Below are positions 35,661 through 48,663 of a stretch of 64,000 nt of DNA, piece by piece. Location: positions 930,001 to 994,000 of the forward strand of contig JAACJO010000002.1 in assembly GCA_013368445.1 (NCBI GenBank), given 5' to 3'. How positions within the stretch are numbered: position 1 is the stretch's first letter; the number at the start of each line of letters is the position of its first letter. The notes beneath the pieces are model-generated. The model had not been told where the DNA came from and made no database searches. It worked only from the letters and a program-made list of their open reading frames with translations. The DNA is from Leucocoprinus leucothites. Lineage: Eukaryota; Basidiomycota; Agaricomycetes; Agaricales; Agaricaceae. The translations under genes and the position numbers were made by a program.

Positions 35661-37203
35661 CTACGTGGTATACTCCATTTTGGCTGAAGAGGGAGAATTA
35701 GAACTTGGGTTAACATATTGGAAGTGCGGAACTCACTCTCATGCTTCTTCGCCTCCCCAACCTTTCGAGCAGCCTTCGTGAGATCTTCCTGGTTGACGAA
35801 CTCTCTGTCATCTCGAATGGCAAACATCCCAGCTTCTGTGACGACATTACGAAGATCAGCACCATTGAACCCGTCAGAGAGCTTGACGATCGCCTCGTAA
35901 TCAATTTCGGAGGCTTTATTGACAGGCTTGGCGTGGATCTTGAGAATTTCCAATCGAGCCTGCTCGTTAGGGAGAGGAACTTCAATTTTTCGGTCTAGAC
36001 GACCTGGACGGAGGAGTGCAGGATCGAGAGTGTCCGGTCGATTTGTGGCCATGATAAGTTTTGTCCGGCCGAGGGAATCGAAACCGTCCATCTGGTTTAG
36101 CAGCTATTTGAAAGCCTAAATATCTGGACGAAACAGTTACAAAGACTTTACACACCTCCATCAATGTTCGTTGAATTTCACGGTCAGCACTTGTACCCTC
36201 GGAGAATCTCCTTCCACCGATAGCATCGATCTCATCCATGAAGATAACGCATGGCTCGTGGTCACGAGCATAGCCGAACATTTCACGAACGACACGAGCA
36301 GATTCACCGATATATTTGTCGACAATGGCGGAAGATACGACTTTGAGGAAGTTGGTTTCGAGAGTGGCTGCTACTGCACGAGCAAGGAGAGTTTTGCCAG
36401 TACCCGGGGGACCGTAGAGAAGGACACCTTTTGGTGGTTTGATACCAACTCGTTGGAAGAGCTCTGGGTTGAGGAGAGGTAGCTCGATGATCTGTTAGAA
36501 TTGAATGTCAGATTTTCGTAGTTGGATGTGGGAGGTTTTGGCCACGCACTTCTCGGAGTTCGCGTACTTGCTCGCCTAGACCACCGATACCTGCGAATGA
36601 GGCGTCCCCTGGATCTTCCATGCTCATTTTGTAGACTAATGGGTCGACTTCACGAGGAAGGATTCTCATGATGGTTAACGTGGTCATATCGAGTGATACT
36701 CGTGTACCGGCTTTCAGCTTTGTGACTGGTAGTGCAGGACGGTAGGAGACGACATATCTCGGTCCTGATGAAGCTTTCACGATAACTGGTGGAGAGTTTC
36801 GTCAGCGAGGCCAGATTGCTTATAACGGCTATACGCACAGCGTTCATCATCAAGCTGCTTCATGACCTCTCCAATAATTTGCCCAACAGATTGTACGGCT
36901 TTGATATCATCTTCAGTCTTCTCGTATGCTTTCTCGAGATCTTTCAACGAGAAGCGAACTGGTAGTATCGTCGAGTTTGTTTAGTATTTTGATAAGGCCA
37001 TGAAAAGTCAATACATACGATTCTTGAGATTCTCAGACTGAGTTTCATGCTGCCGCATTTTCTAGTGAAGAATAAAATGACATCAGAGGTCTACATATAA
37101 GGATCGCGGGAGAGTGGGTAAGAAATACCTCGCGGTATGACTTCAGAGCATCCTTTCTGCGTTGGTCTATTGCCCCGGTTGATGTTGAAGCCTGTGCGTC
37201 CAT
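35661..37203 (-). CDS. RPT4: 26S proteasome regulatory ATPase subunit Rpt4 (PSMC6)
   Basis: AAA+ ATPase of the 19S base ring that unfolds ubiquitylated substrates. Start [20 protein letters not shown] at 37203. N-terminal coiled coil and OB region ([28 protein letters not shown]), then [13 protein letters not shown], Walker [29 protein letters not shown], Walker [36 protein letters not shown] (arginine fingers) and [18 protein letters not shown]. The [11 protein letters not shown] and [18 protein letters not shown] wording separates Rpt4 from the other five Rpt proteins. The last intron (gtgagt..cttcag) leads to a short final exon ending KMEYTT, stop at 35661. It is convergent with SEC1, 203 bases apart. 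Confidence 0.95.
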
Positions 37204-37327
37204 GGTAGTTGGGGAATGAAAGGTAGGTGAAGATACCTGATTTGGGAGAGGGCCGCTACGCGCAATGACGCGTCGCCAGTACTGCTTAATAATGGGTATA
37301 TTATTTAACAAGGGAAAGACTTGTACC

Positions 37328-37412
37328 GGCCTGATGGTCTAGTAGTATGATTCCTTGTTAGGGCTGATTGGCAATCTCGAGGAGGTCCCGGGTTCAATTC
37401 CCGGTCAGGCCC
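37328..37412 (+). tRNA. tRNA-Pro(AGG): tRNA-Pro (AGG anticodon), with intron
   Basis: Acceptor stem GGCCTGA (37328-37334) pairs with TCAGGCC (37405-37411), discriminator C at 37412. The D arm is GTCTAGTAGTATGAT. The anticodon stem CCTTG (37353-37357) pairs with CGAGG (37378-37382) once a 13-base intron (37364-37376) is removed after the base 3' of the anticodon. The anticodon is AGG at 37360-37362. The T arm is CCGGG-TTCAATT-CCCGG. Internal A and B boxes are intact and no CCA is encoded, as expected for a nuclear gene. Confidence 0.93.
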
Positions 37413-37890
37413 AAATGGATACCTTTTTCGAACAATGATCTTTTAAAACGAGCCAGGACGGATAAGAGGTAAAAGGAGGTAAATCATGTTACAGTGCTTT
37501 TTTTTTTGGAGGTTGGTATGTCCGCTTCTGCGATCCGGTTGTCTTTTAAGATAGGAGCAGCTGGAAGTAGACATCACCTTCATGCGTACGCGGCCGAGCG
37601 GATATGAAATATGTGGCTAGCTCGATATTGAGCTCTTAAGTAATGTTCAGAGTGCCGGGCCTAGGTTATCAGTCTCCTAGTATGGTAAGCCCTCTCGCTA
37701 GCAATACGGTACCCTAGGAACCCTAAGCCCTCATTACATCCTTCACAGTCACTCAAATTGATTATTTACGATATGGGTTGTAAACCTTTAAAAAAACACA
37801 CAAGGACATCCCAACAAATTGGACCCGAGTTCATTGCAAGAAGCGATTTAATGTTACACACAAACAGACAAAATATTTGCCTTAAATGTC
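37413..37890. other. Gap between tRNA-Pro and carboxypeptidase 3' end
   Basis: A T-run (cttttttttttgg at about 37498) lies about 85 bases after the tRNA, too far to be a sure pol III terminator; a nearer TTTTT does not follow directly, though ccttttt occurs at 37421-37427. Otherwise unremarkable. Confidence 0.4.
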
Positions 37891-40800
37891 TTAAAATATG
37901 AGCATACAGCCTGTCACCAGTCCTGCTGCCACCACGCCAACCAGCGACGACACCAAAACACCATTTCTCCCTGCACCATAAGCAGAATTATTCTGCCCAC
38001 CTGCGTCCACCTTTTTACCCGGAGCACCTGTATTAGCATCCTTCGCCTGAACAACCGCAGTTGGTCTCACCATCTCAGTTTTAATGAAACTATCCCAGGC
38101 GGCTCTTGTCGCTTCTGGGAACACATATGTTGATACTTGATCCGTTTGACCTGGTGTCGGGTAATATATGACTTCATCGCGACCTGGGAGGACGCCGCCG
38201 TTATCTACAAGAGTAAAGTTTTCGCCTCCGACAACTGTGACGCCGTCATTAGGTGTGTTGATAACGAGCCCAGTCTGGTTGTGCCCGAGAACAAAGTTCT
38301 TGAAGAATGTGTATGCCTAGTTAACATTGATTGGTGGGTGAGATATATGGTGATAAGAGGTAGATGAAGGACATTGCGCTTACAGCTGCTGGATTGGCTT
38401 TCGGTACTGTGTGGCCGGCGTTATCGAACAAAACGTATGTCCAGTTCCGTTCTTGATGGATTATGCCGGCGAATTTTCCAGAATCGTCGTGCCATGGTGT
38501 TGCAGGCCTGCGCGTGAAGCCTTGGATCCCACCAAAGGTCGTATTCTACCGTAAACACAAATTTTGCTGTCAACGAAATTTGATGGGGTAGCGAGTGATG
38601 CCGATGGATGAATACCTGGATGGTGACTTCGGTTCCACGATGCGCAATGAGAGCATCATTATTGCCCGAGTAAAACACGACGCCAATGTCTTGTTTCGAT
38701 GCATTCGCTGCTAGCTCCGAGAGGAATGCCATTGGCCTGATAATGTGTATCTTGAGCAACAGTGCTATTGTCAAAACATGAACCACGACACTCACTCGAT
38801 ACCTGTTTAAACAATAACCAGTTCATAATCAGCGCTGCACCCAAGCAACATGAAACAGCAATATGGTGCAGCTACTTACTAGGGTCAAAAGCTAAGCACA
38901 AAAGTAGCCTCATCAGTCATCATGACGACGCAAAGTAAACAATTGGTGAAGGGGAGCACGTACCGTTTGGGTCACCATCGAAAACATAGGGGAATTGCAT
39001 AGCCCAATCTTTACTCGTTGGTGCGTGAAGCGCTGTCCTTACACGTGGGTCGTTCAAAAATACGTCGCCATCGCCGAGGTTACTTGGATTACGAGCGTCA
39101 GGGACGTCGTAGACGTCAAAGCCGAAGGTTTCAGCAGTTTGACTGAGATCTTTTCGTATGGTAGAAAAAGAGAGAGGCAATTAGAGAGTTGTGAAGATGA
39201 ATGAGTGATGAAACGTACTCCAAGGGAAAGTGTAATTCAACGAGTAGTCGATGTACATCCATAATAGGACACATCCGTACTGAAGAAAGAAAGCCGCTAT
39301 CGTCAATTGTGTCCTGTTGTCCTCGCCCAAAATGGACTTACCCAAGGATCCAGCTGATCAAATGGTCTATTCTTGAAAAATTCAGTCGAGTCTCTCTTCG
39401 CCAATGCAGTCTCTCCGCGCTTGACTAAGTCAGTTTGCTTCTCCGTGCCACGTCGATATAGCTCTCGTAAGAAAGTGCGGGACGTGAGTTGATATGCCAT
39501 GAATGGAAGGTCACGCTGGGTTGGATTGACTAAGGGTATCGAGGGTAATATCGAAGTTTGAGGGTATGTGAGGTTTACGTCGTAATTACATAGATGCGAC
39601 CTGTTGTTGAAAGGGAAGGGAAAAGAAACGTGATGAACGCGTGAAGAGAGTAAGCTCGGGAATAAGGCAACGTACTGAGCCTCAAAATATTTGAATACTT
39701 GTTGGTCGTATCCAATCAGCTGGGGGTATGTTTGCAGGATTTGAAGCTAGAGCCAGTTTCCGTCAAGGTCAAAGTGTGAACGATAAAGAATATGTACGGG
39801 ACTTACAGTAGGAAGCAGCTCAAAAACTTGACCTGAAGCAACAGATCCATCACCAATAACAATCTTCCCGATCTTAACGGGAGGATTGGGCATACTGAAG
39901 TATGCTTTCATGATGTATGGCTGAAAAGGGTCACCGGTAATACATCAAACACATAAACGTGAAATCGAAAACGCGACTAGGTCAGCTGGCATACTCGGTA
40001 TGATAGGAATGGGACCTACAATATACATTCCGGCATAACTCTCGCCTGTCAGAAACAATGGGCGGTTCTGAAGATTCGGAAAAACTTTGACGAGGTTAGA
40101 CAGGAAACCCATCTGAAATGAAAACCATCATCGTCAGTTCGGCTCAAGGTGTTGTGTGGTGTAGAGACCATGAACGTACGAAATCTGTAGCCATCTGGTC
40201 TTCATCGTGTACTGCACAGACGGAAATGAATTACTGCCGCATTACTGGGAGCAATAGACTGGCAATACGCACTGTAACCATCAGCATCAGCTGTTGAGAA
40301 ACCTACGCCACTGTAAAGGGAAAAGCGTCAATCATACTGTTGGCAGTCATACAATAGAGGAAAGGCGTGGATCGGAGAAATTCCAAGGTATACTCACACG
40401 GGGTTGTCGACCCAAAAATAGTCGACCAGTCGGGACCAACTGTGATTGTTCTGAGATGCAGAATAATCATCGTGGATGCGTATAGGCCCGTTCTGCGAGC
40501 AGAAAATTAGGGTCGGCAGGCTGTGCCAGAAGGAGACAATAGTGGATGCACCGCACCTCAAAAAGCATTCCGTACATGCTCGAGGATCCAGGGCTACACG
40601 AAGCGTGAATCATCAGCATGAAACACCTTCGATGAGCCAGACACTGAGATGAAAACTCACCCTCCGTTTAACCAGATGCCCCAGGGTTCGAGGTGATCGT
40701 TACTAGGAGGGCTCGTTAATGAACCCGAGGATTTTTCATAGCCGACAAAGAAAAGGGTATTGTTTGGGTGACCAGCACGCCCCACAGGAAGGTTTCCAGC

Positions 40801-41063
40801 GAAACTGCGTTCGAGGTGGAATGTTACATTCGGCAGAGGATCCTTTACGTGGAAATCTACGAAGATATGAGCGGTCAAAGACTTTGAGTTTTCAAAGGTG
40901 AAAAAGTCGTACAGTTCTGCCAGTTGGGACCAAAGTCTCCAGAAGGTTGGCCGGGGTATACATGAGGGAAGGAACTGGGTGCTTGGTCGGACTGGGAAAG
41001 TACAGCAGGAGAGCATGAAAGAAAGACGAGAGCGAGCAAACAAAGGTCCTTGAGCAGCGCCAT
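37891..41063 (-). CDS. Secreted serine carboxypeptidase (peptidase family S10)
   Basis: Removes C-terminal residues from peptides; predicted secreted or vacuolar. Signal peptide MALLKDLCLLALVFLSCSPA. The oxyanion region WLNGG/PGSSS is split by an intron. DNPVGVGFS follows, then the active-site Ser in LTGESYAGMYIPY, Asp in FYSGNNDALI and His in FDNAGHTVPKANP. The tail is Gly/Asn-rich with a hydrophobic end (LVSSLVGVVAAGLVTGCMLIF in full, 21 long, split here as LVSSLVGVVAAG and LVTGCMLIF), suggesting a GPI anchor or membrane segment. More than ten introns. In most S10 enzymes the first motif reads GGPGCSS; here the Cys is Ser. Start at 41063; the longer upstream open frame is shared with the promoter and not used. 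Divergent from TFIP11 with 244 bases between starts. Confidence 0.9.
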
Positions 41064-41307
41064 ACTGGCTCTGGTAGCAAGAACGGGGTATATACAGGGT
41101 ATATACAGGTTTGAGAAGAGAGAGGGGGGTTTGAGGGTGGACTGGTGGACAGGATGTAATTTATACGCAGGAGGGTTGATCAGACATAAATGGTCACAAT
41201 TGGGATATGGGTATTTTGGGCCGATCAACAGGGCAGGCGCGTGCTGCCCAGCGTCTCTATTGTCAAAGTTGATGTCACATTGACTCTTTCCTCTCACACC
41301 CATCAAC

Positions 41308-44300
41308 ATGGCTCGAAGAAAACGTGTTCTCGACGATGGCGATTCGGACTCGTCGGCTGGCGGGTCTGATGATGACAATTTTGACCTTGATAATGACCCG
41401 GATCTGAGAGAGGAACGGGACCTTTTCAGGGATCCTTACAAACGCAAGCGGAGAAAGAAGAATGGAAAAGAAGATGCTATCTATGGTGTATTTGGTGACG
41501 ACAGCGACGAGGGCGACTATAAACGGGGGCCCTCGTCTCGTGTCAAAACCCATTGGACAAAGGCCCCGGCATTTGTGTCGAGCGAGAAGAAAGTTGGTTT
41601 GGAGGAGGATGTTGTGATGAAGGATGCGGGTGCGAGTGCGGGTGCGAGTGAAGACGAAGATGGTGAGGACGAGGGATCTCAAGGCGAGGATGCTGCAGAG
41701 GTCCAAGAAAGTTCTGACGACTCTGAACCATCCAGGCCTCCATTTCCTCGCGTGCAGCTAGAGGAAGAGGACGACTATGGAGAAGAGGAAGCACCAAAAC
41801 CTCGAATTGGCGGAATAGGCTTTAAGCCCGCTGCCGCAGCGGACGAAGGCCCGAGTACCACTGGATTTGGCTTTAAAGGAGGGATTGGTGCGAGCATTGG
41901 TTCCAAAGGTGGAATCGGTGCGCGAGGTGGCATTGGTGCAAGAGGTGGCATTGGGTCTAAAGCCACCAACGACATGGAAACTTCAGAGGAGACCGAACGA
42001 GTCCCAACACCTTCCTTCTCAAAAGGCGGAATTGGTGCAGCAAAATCCCTCAGGTCAACGTTTGGCTTTGCCTCCTCCTCAACCCTCAAAACCGTCTCTG
42101 TTTCCGGGGACAATGAATCATCCGCATCTCCTGTACCTACACCCGCCCCTGCAGCTCAACGCGACGATTCCGACCCCTCCTCTTCTCGAGCCTCCCCTTC
42201 ACTAGATGGTATGCCCACGTCCTTCGGACGGACTCAAGCTCCAAGCAGCCGATTCAAGCGTGAAGCGTTCGCACCTCCTCCTAAAGCTGCAAACCTCTCC
42301 ACATCAGAAATGGCACACTTCTCCAAAATTTCCGGCTCCTTCGGTGCTCGTATGCTTGAAAAGATGGGGTGGGCCGCAGGTCAGGGTCTTGGTGTAGAGG
42401 GTGTGGGTATAGTCACTCCCATTGAAAGTAAACTCCGCCCGCAAAAGATGGGTATCGCATTTAAAGGGTTTAAAGAGAAAACCGAACAAAGTAAAAGGGA
42501 GGCGAAGAGAAGAGGGGAAGAAGTTAGTGATGACGAGCAGGATGAGAAGACGAAGAAGATGAGAAGAAAGGTGAAAGAAGCTGAACAGAAACGTTCAGAT
42601 GTTTGGAAGAAGCCGAAGAAGGTTAAGACGAAAGTCGAGCACAAGACTTATGAGCAGATTGTTGCTGAAGCTGGACAAGAACCTGGTGCTTCTGGTATCG
42701 GACAAATCATAGACGCTACTGGTGCTGTGGTACGTACTTTTCCTCTCCCTCAACACTTCCAGCACTGACAAGTTGTTTTTCAGCCTCGAGAAGTCTCATC
42801 ACTTTCCGAAATCAATCTCAATTCCTGGGCACCCACAAGTGACCCAACCCGTATCCCTGAAATCCGTCACAACATCCGTCTCGTCGCCCAATCATGTAAA
42901 TCCGACCTTGACAACCTAGCCCTCGAAGCTAAAGCTCTCCACACCCGCAAATCCTTCGTGACAACCGAAGAAAACCGCCTGATCAAAAAAATCGAAGATG
43001 AAGCCACTCTCATCTCTCGATTCCAACAAATCCAAATCGTCGCTAATGAAATCTCCGCGCTATCGAAGGAGCAATCCTCAATGTATGAGGTTTCTTTGGA
43101 GCCCTTTTCACCGCTTGTGTATAAGTTGGTGGATCAGTTTCCGATTGAGTTGGAGAAGTATGGATTGGATGAGGTGGTTGTTGCGGCTGTGGCTCCGTTA
43201 GTGAGGAGGATGGTAACAGGTTGGGACCCGCTGAAAGAGCCGAAAGAGTTCATTTCGGTGTTTAGGGGGTGGAGGAGGGCATTGAGGGTGAGAGGTGGCG
43301 AAGAAGAGGAGGGAAAGAAAGAGGGAACACAGGTTGATGTATATGGCGGAAGAGCAGGTAGAGTAACTGTTTCGCCACCGCCAGAAGAGTAAGTTCTTGT
43401 GTTTATCTCTCTTGTTTTGGGGCTTTTATACTAACGAGTGTTTCATAGACTGCCGCCCATGACACCATTTGAGAGCTTGCTTTGGAACGTTTGGCTTCCA
43501 AAAGTGAGGTCTACGATCAACAATGAGTGGTCGCCGGAAGAGTCGCAGCCCGCCGTCAAGCTGTACGAGGCTTGGTCGACATTTTTACCCCCTTTTATTC
43601 GAGATAATATGCTCGACCAGCTGATCTTGCCGAAAGTACAAAAAGCTGTGGCAGACTGGAATCCGAAGAGTTCGAAAACATCATTACGGGCTATTGTATT
43701 TCCTTGGTTACCTTTCGTCGGATTACGATTAGAGGATCTCATGAGCGATGCGAGGAGGAAAATTAAGAGTCTGTTACGAAATTGGGTCGCCGGTGATGAT
43801 ATACCTGATGATTTAACTGCTTGGCGCGAGGTAAGCCCTCCCCAGTCCCCATCGCATATTCAGCACTAATGCGAAGTGTCAAGGTTTATGATAAAGGCGA
43901 ATGGGAGAGTATGATGCTGAAATACATTGTCCCCAAGCTCAGTGCCAACCTCCGTACCAACTTCCGTGTCGACCCACGCAATCAATCACCCTACCTTCCT
44001 ACCTTCCAACAAACTCTCCTCTGGGCCCCCCACATCCGCTCATCCATCTTCTCTCAAGTGTTCGAAACCGAGTTCTTCCCAGAATGGTTGCGTATTTTAC
44101 ACATTTGGCTTATTCAGCCAAGTGCGAATTATGATGAAGTGAGGAGGTGGTATCAAGAGTGGAGAGAGATGTTTCCTAGGGATATGGTGGATCTAAGCGG
44201 TAATGGTGGAGGGTATGTAGGTGTGGGGAGGGGATTTAAGAGAGGGCTGGAATTGATGCATGAAGCGATGACGTTGCCGCCTGGTGAGAAGATGAAGCTG

Positions 44301-44687
44301 AAGAAGCCAGATTTCAAGAAAGAGATGGCCATTTGGGCGGAGGAGAATAAACGCAAAGCGGCAGCCAAGGTTCCTACGGCAAGTACAGCCGCCGGAAAGG
44401 CATCAAGAACACAAGAAATCACGTTCAAGTCTATTGTGGAGGAGTATGCGGCAAATCATAACCTACTGTTCATGCCGATCGGAAAGGTGCATGTCAAGTC
44501 GAGGATGCCGTTGTATGGGGTTAGTCCGGAAGTCGATGGGGCAAAGAAAGGGTTATTGGTGTATGTGTTAGATGATGCCGTTTGGGCGAGTGTTGAGAAG
44601 GGTGGTGCGGGGAGTGAGGAAGATGAATTTAGAGCGATTAGTTTGGATGAGATGGTTAGTAGAGCTCTGGGTCTTGCCAGTGCGTGA
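41308..44687 (+). CDS. G-patch splicing factor TFIP11/Ntr1 (spliceosome disassembly)
   Basis: Homologue of human TFIP11 and yeast Ntr1/Spp382, the G-patch partner that activates helicase Prp43 to take apart the intron-lariat spliceosome. An acidic/basic N-terminus (DGDSDSSAGGSDDD; PYKRKRRKKNGKEDAIYGVF) is followed by Gly-rich GGIG repeats (about 41870-41970). The G-patch lies at about 42330-42470 (FGARMLEKMGWAAGQGLG, then IESKLRPQKMGI). The GCFC-type helical domain follows (PFSPLVYKLV; MTPFESLLWNVWLPKVR; LRILHIWLIQPS). The C-terminal block TFKSIVEEYAANHNLLFMPI is diagnostic for TFIP11. Introns at about 42730-42783, 43390-43449 and 43830-43885. Stop at 44685. Confidence 0.92.
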
Positions 44688-45073
44688 GCGTGATGTATGT
44701 TATGTATGTTTGATTGCGATATATTATGGTCGTTATACTGCTATCTATAATGTCTTGGTCATTTAGATTCCGTTCGTTCCAGAAACTGCAGTTTTAAGAC
44801 TAAAGGTGCCGCTTGTTGATGGTTTACTTGTTTCGAGCCGAAGCTTTCATGAAATCTGGGTCTTGTGACGCTGGGTTTGTTGAACCCGTTCGCTTTCCAT
44901 AATTGGTTTAAGTTCGCCAAACTCCCTAGCCCCCCCCCCTCGAACCCACAAACCCTGAAGTCCTTACGTGTTACTAACTTATGCTCTGCGCGTTTCATTG
45001 AAGCTCAGCGAGTATACCTGTTCGTCATATCTACAATCTCTAATTCTTCTCCCTGTGCTCAAATATATCGCTA
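44688..45073. other. Intergenic region between TFIP11 and WD40 gene
   Basis: 3' UTR of TFIP11 and promoter of the next gene, same strand. A C-run (ccccccccc at about 44931) is present. No gene recognised. Confidence 0.45.
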
Positions 45074-48000
45074 ATGCCAGCCTTGGACTCTGACTCTTTG
45101 GACCTGAGACTCATCGGGCAACGGCTTGGACCGGCTATGTCAGTGTATCGAATAATGTACAGCAATCCGCCACCTCCACCTCCACCTCCGCCACGCCACG
45201 GTAATATTGGTACTATTGACTTGACGGGCGATGACGATGACCTGAAAGAGCCCATTGACTTGACCCATCTCCCGGATTCGGACTCGGATGTGCCGGAGTA
45301 TCGAGGGATGAGGTTTGGTACGACTACGAATAGGATTGTGAAGGAGCGGAAGGAGAAGAGGAGGCGGGAGGGAGGTGATAGGAGGGAGGTGATGAGGCGG
45401 GGGGAGTCGAATGGAAATAGTAGTACTGGTAATGGCGCTAGATCGGGTTCGAGCCCGAGGAGGTCTCCTGGGAGAGGTAACAGTATGGCGTCTTCAGCGA
45501 ATGGCCAGCAGTGAGTAAATCATATGCGACTCTCTTGTCTTGTTCGGGTGTCCTGACCATACATAGTATCGGCTCCAGTCGAAATTCGAGCCATGGCCCA
45601 TCTTCTACAATTCATCCTCAGATCAACAATTTCGGTTCGAGGTCGAGGGTGAGTTGTTCTTGATTCCACAGTTTCTCGATTTACTGAGCATACATTTCAG
45701 CATCCATCCCCTGATCCCGATTCAGAACCGCCTCGGAAAAGGGCCCGCACCCGACTTCGAAAGAAAACAACGAATAACTATATCTGGTCATCGCCAGAGC
45801 CTATCCCGCAGCCGGAACCACGAATACGACCACGTACTCCACCTCGAAAATCTACAACCCCAGCATTTCTCTCACCTCACGAAGAGTTCGATTATGATTA
45901 TGCGACAAGAGGGATGTATGCCGATTTCGCGCCCTATGAATTCACGACCGAGGCTGCATCAACAACAAGAGTTCCTTCGCCAGCTCCGCAAGTATCGTCC
46001 AGTTCAGTGTATCCTTCCCGATCCTCCGAAGTGGAAGATGTACCTCGGGCCTCCACATCAAAAACTGCGCCAACGAATAATCAGTCGCGGAACCCCGAGT
46101 CGCAGATTCCTCCAATGCGGTCAATTACAGGTTACTATGACGCGAGGATGGGAGTGGATCCTGTACCCGCAAAACCTCCTTCGAAACCGATTTCCATAGA
46201 CATCGATCCCGGGCCTTCCTCGACAACAGCTTATCCTTACCGGGCTTAAATTCTAAAGTAAATATCGATATCGAGAACCTGCCAACTGGATACGCCGAGC
46301 GTCCGCAGCACAGTCTTGACGAGGCCGTTGCCGAAGAATCCGATTCGTTTTCGGAACCACATGATTCGGAGGATGAATACGAACGTGCCTATCTTGGATT
46401 AACACTCCAAGATGAGTTTCGCGTGAGTCTTCCCCCTAGTCCACTCTATACACACACCACTACGCATCTTGCGTCGCTTTCTTTGGTTCCGAGCCCCACT
46501 GATTTTTATTTCACCGGCTTGTAGTGGAAGGCACTGATACGCCATGAAGATGAGGATGCCGTCATTGACCTCTTTCACGATAAATGCTCTCTGGACGAGG
46601 ATCGAGAGGAACGTGCCATCACAAGGGGCTTCCGGACTTCGAGAGGAGATGCAAAGTCTGTAAGAGTGCCTAAGACGGATCAAGGGTTCCTTTGGGAAAA
46701 GGTGGGTATTTCAACCCCAAATGAACGGCGCTATATAACTTGGCTTTAGTTCGCGCAACTCAAGAAAGGTTCATCAGCAAGTCGACCACTCCGGAAACCA
46801 TCAAAACTTGACATCGACCATGGACATAGGAGAACGCTTGTTGTTACAAAACCAATGCGAACACGTACTCTCTTCAAATCTGGTCCAGGCGGTATGTTTG
46901 ATACAGTTCTGGTCATTTGTTCACTGTTAATACTTCCCCTTAGCTGTGAACCGCATCGAACAACACGGCGGTTGGCTTGCAGTCGGATGCTCACGTACTG
47001 GTGGCCAAGCTGACTATCCCGATGGTTGGTACCCAAATTTCGCTATCTTGCACTTCTATCCTGCTCATTCTAAAATTCTAGAGGAGCCAGAAGCTTATAA
47101 TTGTGGCGGATCATTATTCACTTGGAACCAGCAGACTTTTATTCCAAAACGTGGGCATTGCCGGGTGCCTCGACCTCACAATGACATCATTTATTCCCGA
47201 ATTCATAGTGAGGACAGCGAGGACAGCGAAGCGGATGAAGAAGAGAGGAGACGTGACTTTAAACACGACAATGTTGAGAATCTGTTTGAAAAGCATTACA
47301 CTGTCAATGATGTGAAATTTAACAACTCAGGGTAAGGATGGCGCGAATCGAACAAACAGAACTCTGAGATAGATGATAGGTCCCGCTTTGTTTCAACTGG
47401 TATGGACAAAAAGGTCAAGGTCTGGAGGAAGAAGGAAAAGGAGAATTGGATTGGGTATGATCGTAAGTTCAGTTTTCTTCTAGTCTAAACTCATCTCTGA
47501 TGTGCAATCCTTAGTTGATGTATATAGTGAAAGGACACCGAACGACATTGTATTTCAACCCGGAGATAAAGACTCGAATGTAGTCGCAGTCTGTGTAAAG
47601 TAAGTCCTCAACTCCATTTTTAGATTGTGATTTATCCATTATTCACCTTATAGAGATATCCATGTATACCCAAATCTTACTCGTCAGGCCCGCCAGTCCA
47701 AGGTCGTACTAAAACTGGGCTCGGGTTCAAATACCGACTACAATACAGGTTCAATGCTCTGGGACACCGAAAGGCAGAATATTTTGTATGCATCCTCTGA
47801 GCCCGTGGACGATGGGCAACCAGGCGTCCACAAGGCTTTTGACGCGAATACGGGTCGAGCCAGACTGAAATTCAAGGTGAACGAAGCCGGAGATGCAATG
47901 GCTCTCAGCAGCCACGGAAGTAAGTTTGTCCTTTTTAGTAGATGCATCACAGTCCTTCATCTTCATGACCCACAGCACTCGCATTGGCTACTCAAGGGGA

Positions 48001-48663
48001 CAACAAACACTTCTTGCGCTTATTTGACATTGATAGGCTTGATCCACACCACACGCAAGAAATTGCCATCAATCCATTTGTTCCCCCAGTTCGTAGCAGC
48101 GAGTCTTTGTGGAGTGCAGAAGTTTCTTGTATGACTTTCAGTCCCGATGGCGTGTACGTTGCCTTGGCACGATCAGACAATTGTGTGCACGTATACGACT
48201 CTAGGATGATCGGGAGAGGTGTTATGCAGGAATACCGGCATGAACCAGCTGCTTTTATCTCTGATTCACGTCATGAATTGTTTGGTATTGTTCGCGCGCA
48301 GTGGATCTCGACACGTTCAGGGCAATATGCTCTTCTGAGCGGAGGAGAAGATGGTGGGTCCATTTCACACTGTATCTGGCTAAATCCGCTGATCGGGTTC
48401 TGAAAATTCCCCCTCATTTTGTTTAGGCTGTGTACGGCTATGGAACCCGATGTGGTCAATCGAGGAGTTATCGAACGGTCGAGCAATCGCTGAGGTAGAC
48501 TCTGATATCGGAGTCTTCTCTGTTGGAGATCCTTTCAAGGGCGAATACGAGCTTGTAGTGTGAGCGCTTGGTGCTGTTCTATATTTGCAAGTCACTAACT
48601 CCAGTTAGCGGTGATTCTTCGGGCGTTGTCAGGATCTTTGAAGGTCTTTTGGAGTTTTTATAA
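45074..48663 (+). CDS. WD40-repeat nuclear-type protein with disordered N-terminus, function unknown
   Basis: The N-terminal third is disordered: a Pro run (NPPPPPPPPPRHG), IDLTGDDDDLKEPIDLT-like acidic segments, then a Ser/Pro/Arg-rich region with basic patches (RKRARTRLRKK) suggesting nuclear location. The C-terminal half, over many small introns, has WD-type blades: FVSTGMDKKVKVWRKKEK, ERTPNDIVFQPG, MTFSPDGVYVALARSDNCVH, YALLSGGEDG then CVRLWNPMW across an intron, and SGDSSGVVRIFEG. I do not recognise the specific family. The frame changes near 46200-46250 without an obvious strong intron, so this could be two genes or hold an error. The end is TAA 48661 in the simplest reading; a further intron to TGA 48808 is possible. 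Confidence 0.65.

Noticed and set aside
37580..37680. tRNA-like start (gcggccgagcgg) after tRNA-Pro
   Set aside because: No matching T arm, acceptor pairing or anticodon stem could be found; chance similarity to an A box.
41086..41112. Direct repeat gtatatacag-ggtatatacag as a possible operator or attachment site
   Set aside because: Two imperfect copies in the 5' leader of the carboxypeptidase gene; a short slippage repeat is the simpler explanation.
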